Under the pieces are notes generated by a model. That model was not told where the DNA came from. It made no database searches and was given only the letters and a program-made list of their open reading frames with translations. Made by a program: the position numbers and the translations under genes. DNA of 64,000 bases. Source: Myxococcales bacterium (GTDB lineage Bacteria; Myxococcota_A; Polyangia; Haliangiales; Haliangiaceae). Where the stretch lies: contig JADJJK010000046.1 in NCBI GenBank assembly GCA_016706545.1, positions 1-64,000 of the forward strand, written 5' to 3'. Positions 1 to 17,285 of the stretch are shown in pieces (within the stretch, counting starts at the first letter, position 1; every line of letters begins with the position of its first letter).

Positions 1-4503
<4,503 letters not shown>

Positions 4504-4507
<4 letters not shown>

Positions 4508-5445
4508 GGCTTGGCTCCCGCGGCCGGCGCCTTGCGCTTCTGCGCCTTGACCGAGATGTCCATGGCCAGGCCGTAGGTGCCCTTCTCGCCGCGCTTCCAG
4601 GCGTACGCGATGTCGCCGCCGTCCTTGGCCTTGGCGAGCACCAGCAGGTCCTTGCCGGCGACCGCTTGCAGGGTCACCTGCGCCTCGTGCGCGGAGGTGA
4701 AGCGGTCGTCGTCCTTGCCGGTGACCTCGATGCGGAAGGTGAGCACGTGGCGGCCGGGGGCCACGTAGCCCTCGAAGCGGATGGCGTCGTCGCTGGCCAC
4801 CGCGCCCTCGGTGTCGTCGAACACCGAGGCGCCATCGAGCCGGATCGAGGCCTTGTTGACGCCGTAGTGGCGGCCGGACGCGAACGCGAAGCGGAGCGTG
4901 ACCTTGGTGGAGTAGAGCTGGCTCGAGATGGTGCTGGCGCGGGCGCGCGACTTGAAGAGCTCATCGCGGAGCTGCAAGTACTCCTGGCGCAGGGCGTCCA
5001 CGTCCACCAGCTCGGCGCTGGACGCGACCTCCGGCGTGGTCGACTCGGAGGTCGCTGGCGGCGCTGGGCTCGCGGCGGCGGTGCCGGCCGGGGCGGGCGC
5101 GCCCGACGAGGCCGCGGCGTCGGCAGGCTCGGCCTTCCGCTCGCCGCTCGCCGCGCCGTCGCCGCTCGCGGACGGCGAGTCGCCGCTCTTGCCGTCGCCC
5201 GGTGGCTCGACGGCGGCATCGGTGGCGGCGCCCGTCGTCTCAGTGGCCTTGCCCTTGGGCTTCTTGGTCTTGCCGCGGGGCCGGGCGCGGCGCTGGGCGA
5301 GCAACACGCGGGGGCTGTCGTCTTCCTGCACGCCGCCGGGTGCGGCGTGCGCTGCGCCGCTTTGGCCCAGCCCCACCGGGGCCGACATTGCAAGAACCGA
5401 GCAGGCGAGGGCGACGATGGCGAGGCGGAGCGGACGAATCGACAT
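4504..5445 (-). CDS. Exported Pro/Ala/Ser-rich protein, function unknown
   Basis: The 313-residue protein begins with a probable signal peptide (MSIRPLRLAIVALACSVLAM, cleavage near AHAAP). A basic stretch follows (RRARPRGKTKKPKGK), then a long Ala/Pro/Ser/Thr/Glu-rich linker to about residue 145. A short helical segment (ALRQEYLQLRDELFKSRARA) leads into a beta-rich C-terminal domain with VTLRFAFASGRHYGVNKASI, GYVAPGRHVLTFRIEVTG and ISVKAQKRKAP. Such low-complexity linkers are often misnamed dihydrolipoamide acetyltransferase in automatic annotation; no lipoyl or acyltransferase motif is visible here. The gene sits between the second barrel gene (11 bp upstream) and the TPR gene (ATGA overlap), so it is probably the linking subunit of the same envelope complex. 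Confidence 0.8.
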
Positions 5446-5456
5446 GGCCTGACCTA

Positions 5457-6296
5457 CTAGTTGCGAGTGGGGAGAAACAGCGACACTCCAAGGGTGATGG
5501 CGCTGTCGTTGACGAGGAACCTCTTGTCCAAAAGCTCCTGGTAGAAGGTGCGGTTGCGCGCGTCGATGCGGACGGCGACGGCCTGTCCCAGAAACAGCTT
5601 CATGCCAAACCCCAGCGCGCCGGCCGCGCCTCTGCTGGTCTCGGCGTCCACCACCCCGACACCGAGGCCGGCGTTGAGGTCAAAGTGCAGGATGGATCCG
5701 CCGAACCGCAGCTTGCCGTAGATGGGGCTCCACATGAGCAGCGACTCGAAGAAGACGACGCGGTCGGAGGTGTCGCCGATGGCCTGGCCGCGCTTGTCTT
5801 CCAGCGCCCGGATCACGTCGGCGTTGGCGCGCGCGTAGGCCGTCGCCAGCTCCACCGAGGTCTCCTCGGTCATGTGAAAGGAGTACGCGGCGCCGGCGAT
5901 GTACGTGGAGGAGAACAGATCCGAGGAGTAGAACCCGCCGCTGAGCGTCATCTCGTGGCGGGCTTGCTTGACGAACAGGCGATCCACCGCGCCGCGTCGC
6001 TTGCGCTTGAGCGCCAGCCGGTCGGCGATGGCCTGGTCGATGCACAGCTCGGTGGTGCGCAGCTCGGTGCTCTGGCCAGCGCTGGTCGGGGCGGCCTGGG
6101 TGGCCTGACTGGCCGCGCCGGCGGTGGTGGCTGGCGCCGGGCGCTCGGCGTCGGCGCCGCCCGGGCTCGAGGCGTCCGCGGGGCCAGCGGGCGCGGCGGT
6201 CGTCGGCTGCGCGGCGGCGCGGGAAGGGGCGAGCGCGGTGACGAGCGGCAGCGCGGCGCAAGCCGCCAAGAGGGCCAGGTTCATGAGCGCGCGCAT
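5457..6296 (-). CDS. Outer-membrane beta-barrel protein (myxobacterial type)
   Basis: The start is taken as ATG 6296, which overlaps the upstream stop by one base (TGATG). A signal peptide (MRALMNLALLAACAALPLVT, then SRAAAQ) and a Pro/Ala linker precede a short helix (CIDQAIADRLALKRKRRGAV). The rest is alternating beta-strand sequence typical of an eight-stranded barrel: HEMTLSGGFYSSDLFSSTY, AGAAYSFHMTEETSVELATA, LRFGGSILHFDLNAGLGVGV, MKLFLGQAVAVRIDARNRTF and SAITLGVSLFLPTRN, which ends in a terminal strand. The layout fits the outer-membrane beta-barrel domain family found mainly in Myxococcota. It is paralogous to the gene just upstream: both contain the pattern VxxRLDARN or VAVRIDARN near the C-terminus. 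It probably anchors the TPR proteins of the operon. Confidence 0.85.
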   Translation of the reverse strand: MRALMNLALLAACAALPLVTALAPSRAAAQPTTAAPAGPADASSPGGADAERPAPATTAGAASQATQAAPTSAGQSTELRTTELCIDQAIADRLALKRKRRGAVDRLFVKQARHEMTLSGGFYSSDLFSSTYIAGAAYSFHMTEETSVELATAYARANADVIRALEDKRGQAIGDTSDRVVFFESLLMWSPIYGKLRFGGSILHFDLNAGLGVGVVDAETSRGAAGALGFGMKLFLGQAVAVRIDARNRTFYQELLDKRFLVNDSAITLGVSLFLPTRN

Positions 6297-7032
6297 CAGA
6301 ACAGCCCCGTTGGGATCCACACCACGAGCCCGGCGGTGGCGATGAGGTTGTTGGTCAGCCGGGTCTCCGCGGCGACCTCCTGGACGGCGAGCAGGTTGCG
6401 CGCGTCGAGCCGGACCGTGACGAACCGGGACACGAACAGATCCAGCGCCAGCCCGGCGTCGAACGACACGCCCTGGATGCTGTCGTGGAAGAGCCGCCCG
6501 GCGCCGGCGAACAGCAGCACATCCGCGTGGACGATGCCGCCGCCCATCTTGGCCTTGGCGTGGATGGGCGACCAGATGACGTTGGCCAGGGCGAGGTACC
6601 CCATGCCCGGCTCGAAGCGATCATCGCCGAAGAACTCGGCCAGCGGTTCATCGAGATCCAGCGAGATCGGGGTCAGATCGAAGCTCAGCTCGAACCCGAG
6701 GTCTTCGGTGAGAAACAGCTCCAGCGCGCCGCCCGCGAGCCAGCCCGAGGAGGTGAGATCTCCGCCGTAGAGGCCGCCGCGCGCCACCAGCGCCAGCTTG
6801 CCATCCTTCAAGAAGTTGCGCTTCTGGACGCCGCGAGGGCGCAGCTCGGCGCCGAGCTCGTCTTTGATGGTTTGATCGAGACAGGAAGGAGGAGGCGCTT
6901 CGCTGGGGAGCGACTGCGCGACCGCCGCGGATAAGGAGCGGTACCAGATCCTGACGCCACGATCGAAGCTATGAGCCAAGCTACGGTCGACGCCGCGATG
7001 ATCGAGGTCCGGCCCCGGTTCGAGCGCTGCAC
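6296..7032 (-). CDS. Outer-membrane beta-barrel protein; signal peptide appears out of frame
   Basis: The mature region (about 6930 to 6296) reads as a barrel protein: CLDQTIKDELGAELRPRGVQ, then strands LALVARGGLYGGDLTSSGWL, GGALELFLTEDLGFELSFDL, AKAKMGGGIVHADVLLFAGA, RFVTVRLDARNLLAVQEVAA and LIATAGLVVWIPTGLF. This frame has no ATG near the N-terminus; the only nearby candidate is a TTG at about 6978. A different minus frame has an ATG at 7032 followed by a convincing signal peptide (MQRSNRGRTSIIAASTVAWL, then IASIVASGSGTA). The two parts would join if there were a one-base error near 6940. I therefore give 7032 as the likely start. It is the first gene of the envelope operon and lies 94 bp from a divergent sigma-54 activator. 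Confidence 0.7.
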
Positions 7033-7126
7033 TGCGCTGAAGGTACTCTCGAAGGTGAAGGCCGGTCAATGCAGCGTCCGCGCCGATCGCCTGTGGGCCG
7101 TGTGGGTCGTGGTACGATTTGCTTGA

Positions 7127-8476
<1,350 letters not shown>

Positions 8477-8585
8477 GCCCGACGGGCAAGCAGACGAGCA
8501 GCAGCCGAGCAAGCAGACGGCGCCGCGGGCGGTCTGGCTCGGCGGCTCGCGGACGCAGCCCGGGGCAAGCCCAGGCCTTCCCGGG

Positions 8586-9809
8586 TCAGCCCATGATCTT
8601 CTGGGTCGGCGCGGAGGCGCTGGGCAGGCTCGCGATCGCCTTGGCGGCGGCCGCCGCGTCGCCGTCGTTGCCAAGCCCCATGTCTTCGAACGGCCGGCGG
8701 TAGCTCGCTGGCAGCGGCGCGAAGCGCGCGGCCAGGGCGGCGCGCGGGACGAACAGCTCCTCTCGCCGACCATCGCCGATGTCTCGCTTGAGCACGAGCT
8801 CGCCGGCCACCGGGCTTCGGTCCCGCAGCATCCGACACAGCGGGGTGAGCTGGGACAAGAGCTCGAGCGGGAAGGCCTTGGGCTCGGCGAGCTGCACGAG
8901 CGGCTCGGCGCCAAAGCGCAGCTCTCGCACGGTGCGCCGCGCCCGCAGCGCCGCGAGCTGGGTGACCGCGGCCTCGGTCAGCCGGCGCAGATTGGGCAGG
9001 TCTTCGTCCGCCACCGCCAACACCTCGGACTCCACCTCGCCTCCAGCGCCGACGTTGCAGAACGTCACTCCATCTTCGGCGATGGTGAAGCGAAAGCCGG
9101 CCAGGCTCTTGGGCGTCTCTCGCACCCAGAGCACGACCTCGCGGCTGGTGTGCTCGATGCCGACCATCAGCATCTTGCCCAGATCGATGGGGGTGGCCTT
9201 GGCCTTGCCGAAGGTGCGCTTGCGCACCAGGTGGACGATCACGTCGCTGGCGAACTGCTCGTTGCGGATCGGGGCCTGCCAGGCGCCGGCGACGTCCAGG
9301 CTGAAGGTGGCCGCCAGCTTGCCGGAGGTCGCGGTGGCCTCGGCCCGAGCCGGGCCGCTGCGCGCCTCCCACGACAGCACCCACTTGGCGCCGGGCAGCT
9401 CCACCCGCTCGAAGAAGGGCGCGAGCGAGGCCTGCACGCGATCGGCGATCGTCGACGGAGCGGCCTCCGCCAGGAGGGCCCGCGCGCGGCTCTCCACCTG
9501 GCTGCGCACCGCGCTCACGCTCTGCTTGGTGGCGGCGATGATCTTCATCGCGGTGGCCTGCGCGAGCCCCGCGCTGCCGCCACCGCCGGGCATGAAAGGC
9601 CCCAGCGCCTCGGCGACCACGCGATCGAGGTCCATCAACCGTTCGACCTCGCGCTGGGAGTCTCGCTCCGCGGCCTGGGCCTTGTCCCGGCGCGCGTCGA
9701 GCTCCGCCAGGAGCGAGAACGCCTGCGTACACGCTTCCACGGCTTGCGTGAGCGTGTCGATGAAGTTCTCCTCGAGAGGGAAGGCTGTGCCGTCCCCAAA
9801 GCGGTACAT
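8586..9809 (-). CDS. Conserved hypothetical protein, probably cytoplasmic
   Basis: The protein of 407 residues has no signal peptide or membrane segment. It starts MYRFGDGTAFPLEENFIDTL. A helical, charged region rich in Glu/Arg/Ala (about 25-135; AQAAERDSQREVERLMDL) could form a coiled coil. The C-terminal two thirds is mixed alpha/beta (FSLDVAGAWQAPIRNEQF, VVLWVRETPKSLAGFRFTIA, PVAGELVLKRDIGDGRREEL). I recognise no catalytic motif. The next gene upstream is 160 bp away and the sigma-54 activator is convergent downstream, so it is probably a single-gene transcript. Codon use is like its neighbours. Confidence 0.8.
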   Translation of the reverse strand: MYRFGDGTAFPLEENFIDTLTQAVEACTQAFSLLAELDARRDKAQAAERDSQREVERLMDLDRVVAEALGPFMPGGGGSAGLAQATAMKIIAATKQSVSAVRSQVESRARALLAEAAPSTIADRVQASLAPFFERVELPGAKWVLSWEARSGPARAEATATSGKLAATFSLDVAGAWQAPIRNEQFASDVIVHLVRKRTFGKAKATPIDLGKMLMVGIEHTSREVVLWVRETPKSLAGFRFTIAEDGVTFCNVGAGGEVESEVLAVADEDLPNLRRLTEAAVTQLAALRARRTVRELRFGAEPLVQLAEPKAFPLELLSQLTPLCRMLRDRSPVAGELVLKRDIGDGRREELFVPRAALAARFAPLPASYRRPFEDMGLGNDGDAAAAAKAIASLPSASAPTQKIMG

Positions 9810-9971
9810 CGTGAAAGTATAACCGGGGGGATCGTCAGCTAGTCAACCTTTGTGCGGAGAAGTCGCACAACGCCCACGTGCTCGGTCGACGATGCAGCGC
9901 GGCAATCGGCGGCCGTCGCATCGCGCGGAGCGCTCCAAAGCGGTCCGGACCGGTCCAAACCGCTCCGGCGG

Positions 9972-11321
9972 TCAGTAGTCGCCGGTGAGGCCGAGCTGCA
10001 AGATGAAGGCGTCCAGGAGCTGACCTGAGTTGAGAAACTGGCGATCACGTCCCGCCGGGTTGGCGTCAGGATCGTCGGCGGCGAGCTCGCCGAGGAACAG
10101 CACGTCGCCCTTGAGGTTGAACTGCAGCTTGTCGAACAGGCCCCAGACCGGCTTGTCCTCGGCGATGTTGATGAGCGTGAGCTTGCCGCCCACCAGCAGG
10201 TTGCGCACCGGCGCCAGCTCTCGGTCCCCGGTGAAGTACGCGCCAGCGGTGGACTCCGCCTCGTAGAAGAAGGCGTCCTTGAAGAAGGTGGCGGCGGACT
10301 GCTGATACACGCGGGCGCGCACGCGCACCATCAAGCTCTTGCCGGCGTACTGCGAGTACGCCATCTCCAGGGTGCCAGACGTCACGCCCCAGGTGTCCGA
10401 GTAGCCTCGGCCCTCGATGAACAGCGCCGACTTGAGGCGCGGCAGGTAGCGGTTGATGCGCGCCGCCAGCGCCGCGCGGGCCCGCGAGTCGGGCGAGTGC
10501 TCCTGTGGCTCGTTGGGGCCCACGCGCACGCGGCGGTAGGGGTTGCTCTGGAAGCCATGCAGGATCTGGCCAAACAGGGCGACCTGCAGGTTCATGGTCG
10601 GCGACAGGTTCTGGGTGATCGCGGCCTGGGCGGTGTCGATGTCGATGTCGCGCCAGACCGTCATGCCCGCGGTGTCGGTGCCGCGAAACACGCCCTTCTC
10701 GCAGGGATCTTGGCCGCGCAGCGGCCGCAGCTCCAGCGGGGACGCCATGGCGTTGTCGCGGTCGCAGACCTGATCCAGCCCGTGGCTGTAGGACAGCTCC
10801 AGCGTGGTGTTCTTGCCGGGGAGATCGATGCCGGCGCTGCCCGAGAAGGTCAGCGCCAGGTAGTCGCGCTCGCGGCCGATCCCGGTCGAGAAGCCGATGC
10901 GCGAGCGCCGGCCAAAGAAGCCAAGCCCCACGCTGCCTTCATGCCGGGTGTCCGAGAACGTGGTGGCGCTCGAGATGGCGTCCACCGAGTACACCGCCGC
11001 GGTGGCCCCTGACACCGCGTCCGCGGAGTAGTGCGCCGACAGCGACACGTGGTTGCCCAGATCGACGCCGACGTCGGCTTGCGGGTGGATCACGGTCAGT
11101 CCGCCCTGACCGCCTTGGCGTTGCTCCTGGTACCAGGTGGTGCTGACCTCGGCGCGATCTTCGGCGTGGCCCACGCGCGGCAGCGCCAGGAGCGCGGGGA
11201 GCGCGAGGACCGCGGGGAGCATCAGGCGTGACACGAGCGCCAGGCGCGCATTGGCGCGCGCCGCGGGCGCCCGTCGCCAGGCGTCCGCTCGGCTGCAGCG
11301 GGCAGCATCGCTCAGTTGCAT
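9972..11321 (-). CDS. DUF3570-type outer-membrane protein
   Basis: The protein of up to 449 residues has an exported N-terminus (SRLMLPAVLALPALLALPRV, cleavage near GHAE) followed by beta-strand sequence throughout. Strands include VGVDLGNHVSLSAHYSADAV, RIGFSTGIGRERDYLALTFS, NTTLELSYSHGLDQVCDRDN and LVGGKLTLINIAEDKPVWGL. The phrases SAHYSADAVSGAT and FLGELAADDPDANPAGRDR are what I expect of the DUF3570 family. The adjoining gene encodes a DUF4266 lipoprotein, the usual partner. The start at 11321 overlaps the DUF4266 stop by 10 bp; an internal ATG at 11222 directly before the hydrophobic core is an alternative start. The barrel is likely in the outer membrane. Its function in any organism is not established to my knowledge. 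Confidence 0.85.
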   Translation of the reverse strand: MQLSDAARCSRADAWRRAPAARANARLALVSRLMLPAVLALPALLALPRVGHAEDRAEVSTTWYQEQRQGGQGGLTVIHPQADVGVDLGNHVSLSAHYSADAVSGATAAVYSVDAISSATTFSDTRHEGSVGLGFFGRRSRIGFSTGIGRERDYLALTFSGSAGIDLPGKNTTLELSYSHGLDQVCDRDNAMASPLELRPLRGQDPCEKGVFRGTDTAGMTVWRDIDIDTAQAAITQNLSPTMNLQVALFGQILHGFQSNPYRRVRVGPNEPQEHSPDSRARAALAARINRYLPRLKSALFIEGRGYSDTWGVTSGTLEMAYSQYAGKSLMVRVRARVYQQSAATFFKDAFFYEAESTAGAYFTGDRELAPVRNLLVGGKLTLINIAEDKPVWGLFDKLQFNLKGDVLFLGELAADDPDANPAGRDRQFLNSGQLLDAFILQLGLTGDY

Positions 11322-11572
11322 CCGCAGCCTCCGCCCTTGGCGCCCTTGCCGCCAGCGCTGCCCTCGCGGTTGGTGAGCACGTGGTCATCCGCGGCGGACT
11401 CATGCGCGTCCTGGGAGAAGCTCATGATCTGGTCCGCGAGGAACTCCTTCTCCGTGGCGCGCACCGCGTTTCGGCCGCAGCCGCCCAGCATGGCGAGCGC
11501 GCACAGCGCGCCGGCAAGGGCGTGAAGAGGGCGGAGACGAGGGCGGAGACCAGGGGCGAGAGACTTGCGCAT
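11312..11572 (-). CDS. DUF4266-type small lipoprotein ending GGGCGCN
   Basis: This 86-residue lipoprotein has a lipobox at LGGC (Cys32) after LHALAGALCALAMLGG. Its body has the DUF4266 pattern ATEKEFLADQIMSF, a histidine (DAHESAADDHVL) and the tail REGSAGGKGAKGGGCGCN. The Gly-rich C-terminus with two cysteines in GCGCN is the hallmark of the family. It is translated just before the DUF3570 barrel with a 10-bp overlap. In many Gram-negative bacteria the pair accompanies a thioredoxin-like protein and an ApbE flavin transferase; neither is present here. The exposed Cys pair at the extreme C-terminus suggests metal binding, redox chemistry or modification, which is inference only. Confidence 0.85.
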   Translation of the reverse strand: MRKSLAPGLRPRLRPLHALAGALCALAMLGGCGRNAVRATEKEFLADQIMSFSQDAHESAADDHVLTNREGSAGGKGAKGGGCGCN

Positions 11573-11604
11573 GGATGACTCCAGGGGTTCCAGAACCAGG
11601 GGCC

Positions 11605-12378
11605 CTAGAAGAAGATGGCCAAGCCGCCCGAGTACTCCTGGCCGTTGGACGCTTTGTTCTCGTCAAACAGGGTCCAGTTGCGGGCGTCCAGGCGGATGGT
11701 GATCTGCTTGCGCAGGGTGATCTCCACGCCGCCGCCGGCGGTCAACGCCATCAAGGTCTCCTCTTCATCGACGAAGTTGTCGACCTTGGGGCGGACATAG
11801 GAGGCGCCGACCCCGAGGCTGGCGTACGGTCCGATGGCGGCGCCTGGCGCGAGCCGCAGGCTCAGGCCCAGCCCGCCCAGGAACAGATCTTTGTCTCCGC
11901 GCGGGGAGATTCCCGCGAAGCCGTCGATCGCCAGGTACGGGTCGACGATCCAGCTCGGCCGCAAGAGGAAGGTGCCCTCGCCATCGAGGACGCCGGCCGA
12001 GAACGAGATCTCGACGTCCGCGTACGGCACAGGCGACGGGCCGAGGACGGCCGCGGCGATGGCCCGGCCGACGCGGGTGAAGAAGCCCGGCTTGCCCTCT
12101 TCGACGACCTCGAACGGGAACACCAGCTCGCCCAGCACCCAGCCGGTGGTGCCATCCTCGAGGGCGATGCGGTACCAGAAGTCTCGGGTCCCGCGCTCGA
12201 GCACCTCGTAGATGTCGCCGCGCTCGGCGAGGTAGATCTCGCGATACGAGCCGCCGGGGCCGCTGTGGACGGGCGCGGTCTGCGCGACCACCCGCACGTA
12301 CGCCTCTGCGGCCGCCGTCGCGGGCGCCACCAGCGCGAGCGCGATCGCCATCACCAGCACCTGGGCCCGGGGCGTCAT
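11605..12378 (-). CDS. SH3-domain outer-membrane beta-barrel protein
   Basis: The 257-residue protein has a signal peptide (MTPRAQVLVMAIALALVAPA, then TAAAEAY). A bacterial SH3 domain follows (about 26-90; VHSGPGGSYREIYLAERGDI and GTTGWVLGELVF), which in this family usually binds cell wall or peptide. The C-terminal part (about 115-257) is a small beta-barrel: VEISFSAGVLDGEGTFLLRP, LGLSLRLAPGAAIGPYASLG and ITIRLDARNWTLFDENKASN. The IRLDARN motif matches the barrels at 5457-7032, so it is a third member of the same barrel type with an added wall-binding domain. The start overlaps the upstream lipoprotein stop as ATGA, and the DUF4266 gene begins 32 bp downstream. Confidence 0.8.
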   Translation of the reverse strand: MTPRAQVLVMAIALALVAPATAAAEAYVRVVAQTAPVHSGPGGSYREIYLAERGDIYEVLERGTRDFWYRIALEDGTTGWVLGELVFPFEVVEEGKPGFFTRVGRAIAAAVLGPSPVPYADVEISFSAGVLDGEGTFLLRPSWIVDPYLAIDGFAGISPRGDKDLFLGGLGLSLRLAPGAAIGPYASLGVGASYVRPKVDNFVDEEETLMALTAGGGVEITLRKQITIRLDARNWTLFDENKASNGQEYSGGLAIFF

Positions 12379-12827
12379 TGCGGAAACCAGCCCTGGAAAT
12401 CGACGACCGCAGCGTCGGCGCTGCTCGGGAAGATGTCGCCGCCCTGATGGGCCTCGATGCCGGCCAGCGGCTTGGTGAGCAGCTCGCTCGCCAGCGGCGT
12501 GCTGCAGTTGAGAAAGCGGGTGACGACCTGGTAGTTGCGGTCGTGCTCGATGGGGGCGACGGTCGACAGCCGCAGCGCCGAGCGTCCGCTCTGCGCGTCG
12601 TGACAGCCGGCCGCCGCGACGCAGGAGCGCGTGGGCTGCGCCGGCGCCAGGAAGCGCGGCCAGATGACATCAATATAGTACTGGCGATCCGGTCGGCACT
12701 GGCCGATGTCTGGCGGGGTGTCGCCCAGATCGACCGTGGGACAGCCGGCGCAAAAGAACAGGCAGCAGAGCGCCACGGTCAGCGCCAGGCGCTGGCCAGC
12801 TATCGCAGGTAGGCCCACAGGTGCCAC
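12375..12827 (-). CDS. Lipoprotein with a CX5CH motif
   Basis: The lipoprotein signal is LALTVALCCLFFCAGC; the start is taken as GTG 12827 (GTG 12818 is the alternative) because the sequence further upstream is low-complexity tandem repeat. The mature part contains SCVAAAGCHDAQSGRSALRL. The CH follows an earlier Cys by five residues, unlike the canonical CXXCH, but resembles the haem-site region of the short cytochrome-like lipoproteins common in myxobacteria. IDVIWPRFLAP and PLASELLTKPLAGIEAHQGG complete a pattern often seen in those proteins. It is the first gene of the unit ending at 9972 and overlaps the SH3/barrel gene as ATGA. Haem binding is uncertain. Confidence 0.7.
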   Translation of the reverse strand: MAPVGLPAIAGQRLALTVALCCLFFCAGCPTVDLGDTPPDIGQCRPDRQYYIDVIWPRFLAPAQPTRSCVAAAGCHDAQSGRSALRLSTVAPIEHDRNYQVVTRFLNCSTPLASELLTKPLAGIEAHQGGDIFPSSADAAVVDFQGWFPQ

Positions 12828-13189
12828 TCGCGGCGCTTGGCCTGATGTTCGAGACGTTCGAGATGTTCGACCTGACGCTCGACCTGACGCTCGATCTGAC
12901 GCTCGATCTGACGCCAGATCTCTGCCGGCTCCTGGGCCACCCGCGAGGGACGGCGACGCCAGAACCACCGAGGCCCGCTCGGCGGCCGGCACCGATCCGA
13001 GGCTCGTTACCCTGCAAGTCGACGATGCGATACCCATCCGGTGGCAAGACCCTACCGCGAATCGCGCCTGGAAGTCATGCGGCCAGGCCGCTCAGTGACC
13101 TGGCGTTTTGGTCCCGGGCCAAGAAGGTAGGAGCGAGTCGCTGGTCATCGCCTTGCGACGCAACTCACGCAACGAGTAACCTAGGGCGA
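12828..13189. other. Divergent intergenic region with tandem repeat
   Basis: This 362-bp gap separates the minus-strand lipoprotein start from the plus-strand ATPase start. The only structure seen is the 9/12-bp tandem repeat at 12847-12915. Reading frames remain open through it on both strands but give Arg/Ser/Asp low complexity with no homology I recognise. Promoters for both genes must lie here, but no clear -35/-10 pair was found. Confidence 0.6.
12847..12915. repeat. 9-bp then 12-bp tandem repeat
   Basis: Three degenerate 9-bp units beginning GTTCGA are followed by three 12-bp units (GACGCTCGACCT, then two of GACGCTCGATCT) and a partial unit. All unit lengths are multiples of three. The array lies directly upstream of the lipoprotein start at 12827. 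Confidence 0.85.
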
Positions 13190-15801
<2,612 letters not shown>

Positions 15802-15805
<4 letters not shown>

Positions 15806-17169
15806 CCGCGCCCGGCGGGGCTGGAGGGCCCCACGCGCCCCAGGCGGCCCACGCGGCCCACGCGACCGAAGACCATCAGCTCGCGCTGGTGGCCGCGGCC
15901 GTGCCGCCGGCGGTGCGGCGGGTGTGCGCGCGCCTCGAAGAGGCCGGCTACCAGGCGGTCACCGTGGGTGGCGCCGTCCGCGATGCCCTGCTGGGGAGAA
16001 CGGCCGGCGACTGGGATGTCGCCACCAGCGCCACTCCGCAGGAGGTGATCTCGCTGTTCCCGCGCACCGTGCCGACCGGTCTGGCGCACGGCACGGTGAC
16101 GGTGCTGACCGGCGCCAGCGAGGTCGATCACGTGGAGGTGACGACCTTCCGCGGCGAGGGCGCGTACAGCGATGGTCGCCGACCCGACAGCGTCCATTTC
16201 GGCGTGCCGCTCGAGCAAGATCTGGCGCGCCGCGATCTGGTGGTGAACGCCATCGCCTACTCGCCGACGCAGCACGTGTTGATCGATCCGTTCGGTGGCC
16301 GCGAGGATCTGCAGCAGCGACGCCTGCGCGCGGTGGGCGTGCCGCTGGATCGCTTCCTGGAAGACGGCCTGCGGGTGATGCGGGCGATCCGCTTCGCGGC
16401 GACCTTGCAGTTTGCCCTCGATCCCGTCACCGAGGACGCGCTCGAGCCGGCGTTGTCGGCGCTGGCCAAGGTGTCCAAGGAGCGGATCACCGTCGAGCTG
16501 TGCAAGCTGCTGGCGGCGCCACAGCCGTCGCTGGGCCTGCGCATCGCGTTTCGCCGCGGGGTCATGGCGCTGGTCTTGCCGGAGGTCACCGAGGCGATGG
16601 CGCGCTGGGGCCGCAGCGCCGAAGACGTCTGTCGCCGGGTCGACGAGGCCGCCTTGGAGGCTCGCCTTGGCGCGCTGGTGTTCGAGATGGCGCCGGCCGG
16701 GCAGGGCGTGACGTTCGACAAGGCAGCGCAGGCGCAGGTGGAGGGCGTCTTGCGCCGGCTCAAGATGAAGGTGGCGGATCTGGAGCAGGCAGGTCGCGTG
16801 GCGGCCGTCGCAGCGGCGGTGGAGGCGACCTCGGCGACCGAGCCGCAGGTGCGGCGCCTGCTGGCGGCGGTGGGGCGTCGCAGCGCCGCCGCCGCGGTCT
16901 CGGCGTGGCGCGCTGATGCCGCGGCGCGGCAGCGCGGGCAAGGCGCACACCTGGCGCAGCTGGGGGACCTCATCCTCTCGCGGGGCGACGCGCTGGCCAT
17001 CGGGGAGCTGGCGTTGGCTGGCGGCGATCTGATGCGCGAGCTGGGGCTGTCTGCTGGCGCCGAGCTTGGCCGTGTCCTGCGCGGGCTCTTCGAGCAGGTG
17101 CTCGACGGCACCCTCGGCAACGAGCGCGGCGCGCTCCTGGCCGCGGCGCGCGCGCTGGCCGCCCCCTGA
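15802..17169 (+). CDS. cca: CCA tRNA nucleotidyltransferase / poly(A) polymerase family
   Basis: The enzyme adds nucleotides to RNA 3' ends without a template: CCA to tRNA, or A tails if it is a poly(A) polymerase. Class II nucleotidyltransferase motifs are present: VTVGGAVRDALLGR and the metal-binding pair in DWDVATSATPQEV (near residue 71). The RRDLVVNAIAY segment follows, then the ATP-selecting region FLEDGLRVMRAIRFAATL. The 455-residue length and divergent C-terminus do not decide between CCA-adding and A-adding activity. The N-terminus carries an Ala/His repeat (QAAHAAHATED) encoded by a 9-bp tandem repeat, so the true start could be a little further in. It is translationally coupled to the ATPase upstream (ATGA). 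Confidence 0.9.
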
Positions 17170-17285
17170 CGGTGCGCCCGGCCCTTCAGCGGGAACGAAG
17201 AAGCGGAAAATCCCGAGCGGCCGCCGGGCGCCACCGGGCCGGAAAGTTTCTTGGCACGGGCCCAAGGCTCTGCGACACTTCTGTC

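Noticed and set aside
12821..13189. N-terminal extension of the AAA ATPase
   Set aside because: The frame is open but passes through tandem repeats and lacks conserved sequence; GTG 13190 is preferred.
17253..17272. Sigma-54 promoter-like TTGGCACGGG upstream of the Smr gene
   Set aside because: The -12 GC element is absent at the right distance.
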